A stretch of DNA of 64,000 nucleotides from Maribacter antarcticus DSM 21422. Lineage in GTDB: Bacteria; Bacteroidota; Bacteroidia; Flavobacteriales; Flavobacteriaceae. A program made the translations under genes and the position numbers. Shown here in pieces: positions 46,929 through 55,116 of this stretch (position 1 is the stretch's first letter; each line of letters begins with the position of its first letter). Location of the stretch: NCBI RefSeq assembly GCF_000621125.1, contig NZ_KK211214.1, forward strand, positions 561,300 through 625,299, written 5' to 3'. Under the pieces are notes generated by a model. The model did no database searches and had not been told where the DNA came from. It was given only the letters and a program-made list of their open reading frames with translations.

Positions 46929-48455
46929 ATGTGTCACAATCACGATGATATTTTAAGGTCAAAAAATAAGGATTTACAAAAAATAGAGCGCCAAATGGAC
47001 CGGCGGAACTTTCTAACGAAAACTTCCATGGGGCTTGGGGCTATTGCTTTGAGTTCATTATTGAATACTGAAAAAGCCTTTGCGTCGGTCAAAAACGGCG
47101 GCTTGGACAATTCAAGTTCCGAAGCGCTATTGAAGTCGTATAATAAGAATCGCTTAGGTCTCCCACATCATTTACCTAAAGCAAAACGGATTGTTTATCT
47201 TTTTCAAAGTGGTGGGCCATCGCAGTTTGAAATGTGGGATTATAAACCCAAGTTAAAAAATATGTTTGGGCAGGACTTGCCCGACTCCGTTCGTCAAGGA
47301 CAGCGGCTTACCGGTATGAGTGCTAAGCAAACAAGCTTCCCCATGGCGCCTTCTATTTTTGATTTTAAGCAATATGGAAAAACAGGCACATGGGCCAGCG
47401 ATTTACTGCCTTACACTTCCGAAGTGGTTGACGAGCTTTGTTTTATCAAATCAATGCAAACCGACCAAATAAATCACGACCCAGCTATTACCTTTATGCA
47501 GACCGGAAATCAACTGGCAGGGCGACCATCTATTGGTTCTTGGTTGAGTTATGGTTTGGGTTCCGATAACGATAATCTACCCACATTTATCACCCTGATA
47601 ACAAAAAATATGGGAGGACAACCTTTATACTCCAGATTATGGGGAAATGGTTTTTTACCTACGGAACATCAGGGCGTACAATTCCGTTCTGGAAAAGATC
47701 CTGTATTGTATTTGAGTGACCCTGAAAATTATGATGGAACTGATAGAAGACAAATGCTGAATTATTTGGGAAAACTAAATGAAGTGCAACATGACGCCTA
47801 TGGGGATCCGGAAATCAATGCGAGAATGGCGCAATACGAGATGGCATTTCGCATGCAAACTTCAGTTCCAGAGGTTACTGACATGTCTGACGAACCAGAC
47901 TATATTTTTGATATGTACGGGGAGGATAGTAGAGACCCTGGAACCTATGCTGCTAATTGCTTGATGGCCAGAAAGCTTTTAGAGAAAGATGTAAAATTCG
48001 TTCAATTGTACCACCAAGGTTGGGACCAACATAGTAATTGCCCCGGGGGTGTTAAGGCCCAATGTCTTAGAACAGATCAGGCCAATGCAGCTCTCATAAA
48101 AGATTTAAAGCAACGCGGTATGCTTGAAGATACTTTGGTAGTGTGGGGAGGCGAATTTGGTCGTACGGTTTATTCACAAGGTCAATTAACCCCCCAAAAT
48201 TATGGTAGGGACCATCATCCCAAGGCTTTTACCATGTGGATGGCGGGCGCTGGTGTCAAGGATGGATATACACACGGAGAAACCGATGATTTTAGTTATA
48301 ATGTAATAAAAGATCCTGTGCATGTGCATGATTTCCATGCTACCTTATTACATCTTTTTGGCATAGATCATGAGCGCCTTACTTTTAAGCATCAAGGTCG
48401 CCGGTTTCGATTGACCGATGTTCATGGCCATGTTGTTAAGGATATTTTGAGTTAA
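46929..48455 (+). CDS. DUF1501 family protein with Tat-type leader
   Basis: A 508-residue protein. A Tat-like leader (MDRRNFLTKTSMGLGAIALSSLL) lies behind about 22 extra residues starting MCHNHDD; a start at the later ATG before DRRNF is equally possible. The body belongs to DUF1501, an alkaline-phosphatase/sulfatase-fold family: FQSGGPSQFEMWDYKP, QTDQINHDPAITFMQTG, QLYHQGWDQHSN and VVWGGEFGRT carry the expected metal-ligand Asp, His and Glu residues. It normally accompanies DUF1549/DUF1553 proteins, as here. The substrate is unknown. Confidence 0.87.
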   Translation: MCHNHDDILRSKNKDLQKIERQMDRRNFLTKTSMGLGAIALSSLLNTEKAFASVKNGGLDNSSSEALLKSYNKNRLGLPHHLPKAKRIVYLFQSGGPSQFEMWDYKPKLKNMFGQDLPDSVRQGQRLTGMSAKQTSFPMAPSIFDFKQYGKTGTWASDLLPYTSEVVDELCFIKSMQTDQINHDPAITFMQTGNQLAGRPSIGSWLSYGLGSDNDNLPTFITLITKNMGGQPLYSRLWGNGFLPTEHQGVQFRSGKDPVLYLSDPENYDGTDRRQMLNYLGKLNEVQHDAYGDPEINARMAQYEMAFRMQTSVPEVTDMSDEPDYIFDMYGEDSRDPGTYAANCLMARKLLEKDVKFVQLYHQGWDQHSNCPGGVKAQCLRTDQANAALIKDLKQRGMLEDTLVVWGGEFGRTVYSQGQLTPQNYGRDHHPKAFTMWMAGAGVKDGYTHGETDDFSYNVIKDPVHVHDFHATLLHLFGIDHERLTFKHQGRRFRLTDVHGHVVKDILS

Positions 48456-49244
48456 ATTTTAAGAAGAACTTATGTACCAATGAACAGCGGTACACTTTGG
48501 TATGCGAGAATGGGGTGCGCATTTGTGTACATGAAAGCCGCCATGTTAACTTTAGAGGAAACAAACTAGAAATATAAAGCTAGAGAATCGATTGTTTGTT
48601 GTGGCGTAAAGTCTGGTTTAAGAGACTTTAAAATAACTAGGATATTTTAAAATAATCAAATCTTTGGTGACTCTGTTGGCCTAGAATTGTTTATGGTATA
48701 AACCACACAGCAAATTAACTTTACTTTTGTTATCTGAATATAATTTTTAAAAGTATAAAAGCTAAGGGTCAATCATTTTGTTTAATCGCATCTAGGTATA
48801 ACTTCGACCCAAGCTTATTTAGATAAAAAATATCAGTACTTTTCTTTTAATATGGAATGAATATTTGTTGTAGAAAAAGAAGAAACGGATGTTTGCCTAT
48901 TTTAAAAGTGCTACAGATTCATTTTACGGAATCAGCGACTAACTTTTAGTATACCTTTATATTCAATTCGCATTCATGTATTTTCTTTATCGCGTTCGGG
49001 TATCTAATTTGATTGTAAGGTACTTTTAGAGTAGAAACATCATTGTAAAATACCCTGCTTATATTTATTGTGTTACAAAGGTGTAACATCGATAACAAAA
49101 GAAAGGACTGTGTTTCTGTAATCCTTTGATAATCATGTGACCCTGAAAAGGTTACATAGGGGCTCTAACAAAAATAATAATGCACCAGACTTAAGGTACT
49201 ACTTTTTTGTTTTTTGCCAAAACTTAAACTCCGTTTGATTTTTC
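48456..49244. other. Intergenic region, no gene seen
   Basis: About 790 bases between the DUF1501 gene and the tRNA terminator. It is AT-rich with many stops in all frames. A weak GTACC/GGTAC hairpin near 48474-48497 could end the DUF1501 transcript. Confidence 0.4.
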
Positions 49245-49285
49245 CATAAAAAAAGAACCACATTCGAAAAGGAATGTGGTTTCTT
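49245..49285 (-). terminator. Terminator of the tRNA-Arg gene
   Basis: A perfect 10-bp stem (AACCACATTC at 49256-49265 with GAATGTGGTT at 49272-49281) with a 6-base loop. On the minus strand it is followed by a T-rich tail, directly downstream of the tRNA. Confidence 0.85.
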
Positions 49286-49292
49286 AGTGTTG

Positions 49293-49366
49293 TGACCCTG
49301 ACAAGATTCGAACCTGTAACCTTCTGATTCGTAGTCAGATGCGCTATCCAGTTGCGCCACAGGGCC
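49293..49366 (-). tRNA. tRNA-Arg (anticodon ACG)
   Basis: The 74-nt minus-strand sequence folds as a full cloverleaf. The acceptor stem GGCCCTG pairs with CAGGGTC, with one G-U pair. The anticodon arm is TCTGA-CTACGAA-TCAGA with anticodon ACG at the centre, and the T arm contains GGTTCGAATC. CCA is not encoded. The ACG anticodon is normally deaminated to ICG and reads CGU, CGC and CGA. A strong terminator follows. Confidence 0.97.
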
Positions 49367-49605
49367 ATTTATTTCCCATATAATGGGCTGCAAATATATT
49401 TCTTTTTACTTTTAACACAAAATAAACCAGTGTTTAGTTAGCGCCTAAATCCCTATTATGGCAATGGTAGATCTTAGGACGCGTTCAGGTAAGAAATGGG
49501 TACATAGCCTTTGGTAAAGAACTATGTTTTAAGGACGGTATGTCCTAAAAGAGGTATCGGATTATGCACAGGTTTTAGCTTAACTTAGCACAAGCAACAA
49601 AGGAA

Positions 49606-50118
49606 ATGGATTTTAAGAGGTATATAAGGGATATAAAAAATTTTCCAAAAGAAGGGATTTTATTCAAGGACATAACGCCGTTATTGCAGGATAGCGTTGC
49701 GCTTACAAAAGCTGCTGATCAATTGGCGTTGCTTGTTGGAGATGTCAAAATTGATAAGGTAGTGGGAATGGAGAGTAGGGGTTTTATTTTTGGACCTATA
49801 CTGGCTCAAAAATTACAAGCGGGTTTTGTACCTGTGAGAAAACCTGGTAAGTTGCCTTATAAGAAGTTTAGTGAAAGCTTTGCACTAGAGTATGGTAGTG
49901 ATATCCTAGAAATGCATATTGATGCCATTAAGGAAGGTGATAAGGTGCTTATTCATGATGATGTATTGGCTACTGGAGGAACCGCTAGTGCCGTGGCAAA
50001 ACTCGTGGAACGCGCCGGTGGGGAAATCGTACAGTTTAATTTTTTACTAGAACTGGAATTTTTAAAAGGCCGTGGAAAGATTGCAAATTGGACAACCCGT
50101 TCTTTGATTTCTTACTGA
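49606..50118 (+). CDS. apt: Adenine phosphoribosyltransferase
   Basis: A 170-residue cytoplasmic enzyme that converts adenine and PRPP to AMP in purine salvage. The start MDFKRYIRDIKNFPKEGILF, GMESRGFIFG and VRKPGKLPYK are typical, and the PRPP-binding loop is VLIHDDVLATGGTA at about 115-128. Length is normal. Its last bases overlap by 7 nt the end of the convergent 47-residue gene on the other strand. Confidence 0.97.
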   Translation: MDFKRYIRDIKNFPKEGILFKDITPLLQDSVALTKAADQLALLVGDVKIDKVVGMESRGFIFGPILAQKLQAGFVPVRKPGKLPYKKFSESFALEYGSDILEMHIDAIKEGDKVLIHDDVLATGGTASAVAKLVERAGGEIVQFNFLLELEFLKGRGKIANWTTRSLISY

Positions 50119-50255
50119 TCTAATGCTTTTGTAGTTACGAAGTAGCGCCATCCAATAAGGACCATTTGTAATTTTGAAGCCTTTGAAAGGTCTAAACGCT
50201 GTTTTGAGTAGGAGGGAAGCAAGGCCTTATTCAATTTAGCCAGAAGGGTATACAT
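50112..50255 (-). CDS. 47-residue conserved flavobacterial-type small protein
   Basis: The minus strand encodes MYTLLAKLNKALLPSYSKQR followed by a helical LDLSKASKLQMVLIGWRYFV block and a short TTKALDQ tail. I recognise this as a small family found across Flavobacteriia, sometimes wrongly labelled SsrA-binding protein; it has no SmpB features. Length and the ...P[ST][YF][ST]K...L[DS]L[ST]KA...GWRYFVT pattern support a real gene. It is convergent with apt, overlapping its 3' end by 7 bases. Function unknown. Confidence 0.75.
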   Translation of the reverse strand: MYTLLAKLNKALLPSYSKQRLDLSKASKLQMVLIGWRYFVTTKALDQ

Positions 50256-50813
50256 GTTGGTTTATTTTTATTGGATGTTCAAAAATACAAAATTAAAAAT
50301 GAGGCAAAAGCTGCATTTTTAATTGCTTTACGTTTAAACTTCCTTCAATGTTACCGTTTTAGTTGGTCACTATTTTAGTTCCAAAAATTGGATAATACAA
50401 TCGTCAATATTAAATACAGTACTAGTTTTATAAAGTTAAGCATGTCTATTGTTTTTAGTGATATTAATAGCTTTTGTTATGAATTATCAAAATAAGATAT
50501 AAAAAAGAAGCGCATAGTTGCAAGAGAAATTAATAAAATTAATACAATTACATACAGTACTGTAAGTTAAATAATCAAGTATGTTTTAATATTTTTTATA
50601 TTTACTACAAAGAGGTTTTAATTTGAAATCATAAGTGTCTTAAAATATTTTAATATGTAATTTTTCTAGAGGGTTTTTGATGCTATTTTTAGTTTACTAG
50701 GGCGTTTTCATTCTAAAATGGCTAGTTAAAGTCCTTTTCATTTTTATAAAAATAAAAATCTATCTAAAAAACGGATAAGTTTTCTTTAGGATTTGCTTGT
50801 ATTTAGTGTTGTA
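50256..50813. other. AT-rich intergenic region
   Basis: About 560 bases with very low GC and no coding signal on either strand. It should contain the promoter of the 47-residue gene. Confidence 0.4.
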
Positions 50814-51260
50814 TTACTTCTTTTTTGTGGTTATAAGAATAAGGCTATTTTTTCCTTATTTACCATCTTCTATGATAGCTTCTTGTCCCTATAGCGCACT
50901 TATGGAGGCAAGTTTATCTGGATTTAAACTTTTCATTTGTTGGTGGGGTTCCTTTTTGCTATTCATAAGCATAAATGGTCTTTCGTTACCCTAGCCGCTT
51001 TTAATACTTGCAATTGGGCTTGTGGTGTTATCCGCAATGAAAAGCATATCGTTTTCTACAGTATTATGAGATACCTTGTTTAGCTCTTTTGGTTTATTGA
51101 TGACATATTCGGATTGGTTTTCAACGGTAGTTTCATTACCTTTTATCATTCTTTACCTTCATTTTTCCATTATTATATGGGTGCTTTTTTATTTCAATTT
51201 TTTTGGTAGCCTAAGCTTATTGTACCTTCTGTTTTTATGTGATTTTCAAAGCCTTTAATA
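50814..51260 (-). pseudogene. Degraded TonB-plug-like C-terminus, M56/BlaR1-type
   Basis: Read on the minus strand, one frame ends QMKSLNPDKLASISAL, stop, GQEAIIEDGK, stop, GKNSLILITTKKK, stop. This is the closing plug-like motif (SLNPDxIxSIxVLK...YG..GKNGVILITTKK) found at the C-terminus of flavobacterial M56/BlaR1-type peptidases and in SusC plugs. Upstream, in the same or another frame, ETTVENQSEYVINKPKELNK looks like the linker that precedes it. Two in-frame stops within the motif show that it is dead. The 5' part is not identifiable. Confidence 0.65.
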
Positions 51261-51308
51261 GCAACCGGAAACTCAAATTGTTCTACTATATTTGCTGAAA
51301 ATTGAGGT

Positions 51309-52247
51309 ATGCAGAATTTTTTGCTGGTGTTAGGTGGCTTGGTGTTATTGATTGCCGGAGGTAATTGGCTATTGAAATCGGCAGTGGACTTATCTTTAAA
51401 ATTGAACATACCCAAGATAGTAATTGGGATGACGGTGGTGTCCTTTGCTACGTCGGCCCCAGAGCTTATTGTAAGTGTAACTGCTGCCCTCAATGGCTTT
51501 CCCGATTTAGCGATTGGGAACGTAATAGGTTCCAATATTGCGAATTTAGGCCTTGTTTTAGCCATAACGATATTGCTGAGTAATATAGATGTAAAACGTA
51601 GTTTTTATACAACGGATTGGCCTGTAATGATGCTGGCCTCCTTTTTGTTTTTCTTCTTTATTTACTTTGATGGTGTCTTGCAGATGTACGAAGGTATCAT
51701 AATGGTTGCTTTTCTTTTTATCTTTTTAGTCTATCTGTTGCGCTTTCAAAAAAAGGCGGTAGAGGATGAGGTAGAAGCGGCTACCGTTATGATGCCCATA
51801 TGGAAGACGACTCTTTTCCTAGGTCTTGGCGGTACTGCCTTGTGGGGCGGCTCAGAATTATTGATAATGGGTGCTGTTGGCCTAGCTACAAATTTTGGTG
51901 TAAGTGAACGGGTTATAGCTGTTACCATTGTTTCTGTGGGTACCAGTATTCCGGAATTGGCGGCATCTATCATTGCGATAATCAATAAAGAAAAAGCGAT
52001 TTCCTTAGGGAATCTAATAGGATCTAACATTTTTAATTTATTGGCTGTACTTGGGATTACTGCCATAATCACGCCTATAAAAGTTATGGATCAAGGATTA
52101 CTTTCTAATGATATCTTTTGGATGTTGGGTATTTCTTTTTTGATTCTACCTTTAGTATTTATTCCAAAAGGCTTGCGTTTAGGATGGCGCGATGGCTTAA
52201 TTCTTCTTGGAGTTTATTTGCTATTTGTGTATATTACAATACATTAG
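51309..52247 (+). CDS. CaCA-family Na+/Ca2+ exchanger
   Basis: A 312-residue inner-membrane protein with about ten TM segments and the two inverted alpha repeats of the calcium:cation antiporter family: TVVSFATSAPELIVSV with GNVIGSNIANLGLVL, and SVGTSIPELAASI with GNLIGSNIFNLLAVLG. It should exchange Ca2+ for Na+ (YrbG type). An acidic cytoplasmic linker lies between the halves. It probably shares a transcript with the next gene, 15 bases away. Confidence 0.93.
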   Translation: MQNFLLVLGGLVLLIAGGNWLLKSAVDLSLKLNIPKIVIGMTVVSFATSAPELIVSVTAALNGFPDLAIGNVIGSNIANLGLVLAITILLSNIDVKRSFYTTDWPVMMLASFLFFFFIYFDGVLQMYEGIIMVAFLFIFLVYLLRFQKKAVEDEVEAATVMMPIWKTTLFLGLGGTALWGGSELLIMGAVGLATNFGVSERVIAVTIVSVGTSIPELAASIIAIINKEKAISLGNLIGSNIFNLLAVLGITAIITPIKVMDQGLLSNDIFWMLGISFLILPLVFIPKGLRLGWRDGLILLGVYLLFVYITIH

Positions 52248-52262
52248 GAATATCTATTCTTT

Positions 52263-53852
52263 ATGCAGAAAACTATATTTTATATTTCCATTTTGTTAGT
52301 TGTCCTAGGTGCACATGCTAAACTCTTGGCCCAAGACCAAGATTTTCTCCAAGCTAAAATACTGAATCAAAAAACCGGAGAGCCCATAATTTTTGCTACC
52401 GTACGCCTTATAGGTAAGGCAAAAGGGGTCATTACCAATATGGACGGTAGTTTTCGTTTGCCCTTAAGCTATCTGGAAGTAATTGATTCTATTGGAGTTT
52501 CTTCCATGGGTTATGAAAAAAAAGCATTTGAACTAAAAGGGCTCTCTTATACCGATATTAATATACTATACTTGAAACCAGGTATTGTCTCCTTGGATGA
52601 AGCCGTGGTCAGTGCCAAAAAGAAACGCGAGCTCTCAGCCAAGAGGATTGTGCGTAGGGCTATAGAAAATATCGTCAATAATTACCCTTTACAAAATTTT
52701 TCAGCCGTTGGTTATTATAGAGATTATCAAATTAAAGACGACAATTACATTAATCTGAACGAAGCTATTTTAGAGGTAGTCGACAGTGGTTTTGATACTG
52801 ATGACGAAAAAGAATCTAAAGTGCGCATTTATGACTATCGCCCCAATGAAACTTTTGAACAAGATGAAGATAGTAAGGTGGCGTATGATTATGAAAATCA
52901 CAAAAAAGTGATTGAAAATGCTTATTTGAGAGGGTATGGTGGCAACGAATTCACGATTTTACGTATTCATGATGCCCTTCGAAATTATAAGATAAATTCC
53001 TATGATTTCGTAAATGTTATGGAACGTGATTTTATTCGTAATCATTCTTTTAAAAGGGAAAATGACATCAAACAAGATGGCGAAGAATTGTTCGCCATCA
53101 CTTTTAAACAGTCAATGCAACCAAATAATATCATAGGTAAGCTATACATATCCAAAACGGATTATGCGATTCATAAATTAGAGTACGCCCTTTATGATGA
53201 CAAACGTAAAGTACGAAAAGGGCAAGTAAGCAGGCATGGTATTGGTTTTGAAGTGGTTTTTGAGATTATTACGGAATACAAGCGCAAGTCTGAAAAAATG
53301 TTTCCGAATTACATCTCTTTCTTTAATAATTTTAAAGTTCAAAAAGCCCCTTTATTTTATGTAGAAAAGGTATATTGGAATGGCAGCAGGGGGTGTTTTG
53401 TGGTCCAGTTCAATGATTTTGTACATGAGATATCAGGAGCAAGAGCAAGGAACTATATTTTAACTTTTCGTGGAAAACAAATCACCTTTGGCCAGATGAA
53501 CGTGCGGGGTGACAAGGTAGAACTGTTTCCAAGGAAGGATGATAACTTTAAGAATATGGTAGATACTTTGTATTCCCCAAAATACATAGGCAAAAAAGAT
53601 GTGCGCCTATCCTTACAAGTAATAAACATAAAGAATAGGGCGCGGACATCAACGGTTAATGAAATAACTTATGAAGCCTACAAACAATACCGAGAATTTT
53701 TTGTACAAGAGATAAAGCCTAACGGTAGCGTATTAAAGGATACGTTGTTCATGAATAAAGACCGCCCTATTTTTCAAGACCAACCCATGTTAAAGCCAGA
53801 TAACTTTGATGAGTATTGGATGAATACGCCATTACAAACTATAGATGAATAA
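52263..53852 (+). CDS. Exported carboxypeptidase-regulatory-domain protein
   Basis: A 529-residue exported protein. A signal peptide (MQKTIFYISILLVVLGAHAKLLAQ) is followed by a carboxypeptidase-like regulatory beta domain (about 28-115, LNQKTGEPIIFATVRLIGKAKGV...DGSFRLPL, ending SLDEAVVSAKKK) and a long beta-rich region resembling Bacteroidota proteins with DUF5686-like barrels but shorter. AIENIVNNYPLQNFSAVGYYRD is the typical junction. Probably cell-envelope associated; function unknown. The gene ends at a bidirectional terminator shared with the glutamine synthetase gene. Confidence 0.85.
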   Translation: MQKTIFYISILLVVLGAHAKLLAQDQDFLQAKILNQKTGEPIIFATVRLIGKAKGVITNMDGSFRLPLSYLEVIDSIGVSSMGYEKKAFELKGLSYTDINILYLKPGIVSLDEAVVSAKKKRELSAKRIVRRAIENIVNNYPLQNFSAVGYYRDYQIKDDNYINLNEAILEVVDSGFDTDDEKESKVRIYDYRPNETFEQDEDSKVAYDYENHKKVIENAYLRGYGGNEFTILRIHDALRNYKINSYDFVNVMERDFIRNHSFKRENDIKQDGEELFAITFKQSMQPNNIIGKLYISKTDYAIHKLEYALYDDKRKVRKGQVSRHGIGFEVVFEIITEYKRKSEKMFPNYISFFNNFKVQKAPLFYVEKVYWNGSRGCFVVQFNDFVHEISGARARNYILTFRGKQITFGQMNVRGDKVELFPRKDDNFKNMVDTLYSPKYIGKKDVRLSLQVINIKNRARTSTVNEITYEAYKQYREFFVQEIKPNGSVLKDTLFMNKDRPIFQDQPMLKPDNFDEYWMNTPLQTIDE

Positions 53853-53855
53853 AAA

Positions 53856-53880
53856 AATGCCTTGGAAATTCCAAGGCATT
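53856..53880. terminator. Bidirectional terminator between convergent genes
   Basis: A near-perfect palindrome (AATGCCTTGG at 53856-53865 with CCAAGGCATT at 53871-53880) is flanked by an A run on the left and T residues on the right, so it can serve both the plus-strand envelope gene and the minus-strand glutamine synthetase gene. Confidence 0.85.
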
Positions 53881-53908
53881 TTAAGTATAAGTACCAATTA
53901 AATACGCT

Positions 53909-54928
53909 TTATAATTTCGCAGATTTAACCGTTTTAATGATTCTTCCTGCAATCTTGTATGGGTCACCGTTAGAAGCTGGTCTTCTATCTTCCAACCAAC
54001 CTTTCCATCCTTGTTCTACGGTAATAATTGGAATACGGATGGAGGCACCACGGTCAGAAATACCAAAACTAAAATCATTGATAGAAGCTGTTTCGTGAAG
54101 ACCTGTCAAACGTTGGTCATTAAACTCTCCATAAACAGCGATGTGTTCTTTTACAACTGGTCGAAAAGCTTCACAAATTTTTTCGTAGGTAGCTTGGTCT
54201 CCGCAAGTTCTCAAAATCGTGTTAGAGAAGTTAGCGTGCATACCAGAACCGTTCCAGTCCAAATCTTTACCTAATGGTTTTGGGTGGTAGTCTATGTAGT
54301 ACCCATATTGCTCCGTTAAACGGTCTAATAAGTATCTAGATACCCAGATTTCATCACCTGCTAGCTTTGCGCCTTTAGCGAATAATTGGTATTCCCATTG
54401 GCCAGAAGCTACTTCTTGGTTAATACCTTCAAAGTTTAAGCCAGCTGCAATACAAAGATCAGCATGTTCTTCTACTAAATCTCTACCGTGTGTATTTTTC
54501 CCACCAACGGAGCAGTAGTACATACCTTGCGGAGCAGGATACCCTCCAATTGGGAAACCTAAAGGTAATTGGGTAGCGTTGTCCATTATAAAGTACTCTT
54601 GTTCAAATCCAAACCAGAAATCATTATCATCATCATCAATACCAGCTCTTCCGTTAGATTCATGTGCAGTTCCATCAGCATTTAGAACTTCGGTCATTAC
54701 TAAGAAAGCATTCTTTCTCGCAGGATCTGGAAATATAGCAACTGGCTTTAATAAGCAATCAGAAGAATCTCCTACGGCTTGCCTTGTTGAACTTCCATCA
54801 AAAGACCACATTGGGCAGTCTTCCAGTGTACCTCCAAAGTCATTTACTACTTTGGTTTTGCTTCTCATGTTCTGTGTTGGATAATACCCATCTAGCCAGA
54901 TGTACTCTAATTTTGTTTTGCTCATCAT
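53909..54928 (-). CDS. glnA: Glutamine synthetase, type II-like
   Basis: A 339-residue cytoplasmic enzyme that makes glutamine from glutamate, ammonia and ATP. It is of the short GSII (eukaryote-like) class: KLEYIWLDGYYPTQNMRSKTKV, WSFDGSSTRQA, FWFGFEQEYF, GSGMHANFSN and GLHETASINDFSFGISDRGASIRIP are all present. Two ATGs (54928 and 54925) can start it. It is divergent from the GSIII gene, with 188 bases between the starts. Confidence 0.95.
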   Translation of the reverse strand: MMSKTKLEYIWLDGYYPTQNMRSKTKVVNDFGGTLEDCPMWSFDGSSTRQAVGDSSDCLLKPVAIFPDPARKNAFLVMTEVLNADGTAHESNGRAGIDDDDNDFWFGFEQEYFIMDNATQLPLGFPIGGYPAPQGMYYCSVGGKNTHGRDLVEEHADLCIAAGLNFEGINQEVASGQWEYQLFAKGAKLAGDEIWVSRYLLDRLTEQYGYYIDYHPKPLGKDLDWNGSGMHANFSNTILRTCGDQATYEKICEAFRPVVKEHIAVYGEFNDQRLTGLHETASINDFSFGISDRGASIRIPIITVEQGWKGWLEDRRPASNGDPYKIAGRIIKTVKSAKL

Positions 54929-55087
54929 GTGTGGTCGTTATTTTAAAAATAATAAATAGACAAGCAAAAATATGTTTTTTGTTGAGTTATATAAATTTTT
55001 AAGGGGTTAAATCGATAAAAATTAAGAAAAAATAGAAAGACCCCTATTTTTTTTAGGGTGTTTTATGATATATATAATTTAAGGACG

Positions 55088-55095
55088 TAATTTTG
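55088..55095 (+). promoter_or_regulatory. Probable -7 element of the GSIII promoter
   Basis: TAATTTTG matches the Bacteroidota TAnnTTTG consensus and sits 22 bases before the GSIII start codon, leaving a short leader. The 188-base divergent spacer also contains palindromic AT-rich stretches that could bind a nitrogen regulator. Confidence 0.45.
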
Positions 55096-55116
55096 TGATA
55101 TTAATAATATATAAAT

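Noticed and set aside
49293-49366. tRNA-Arg as an integration site for a mobile element
   Set aside because: No integrase, no direct repeat of the tRNA 3' end and no phage or plasmid genes are visible nearby.
49165-49393. Minus-strand open frames over the tRNA region
   Set aside because: They run through the tRNA-Arg gene and its terminator and have no protein-like composition.
50797-50994. Plus-strand 65-residue open frame
   Set aside because: It is antisense to the plug-motif remnant and has a biased aromatic composition.
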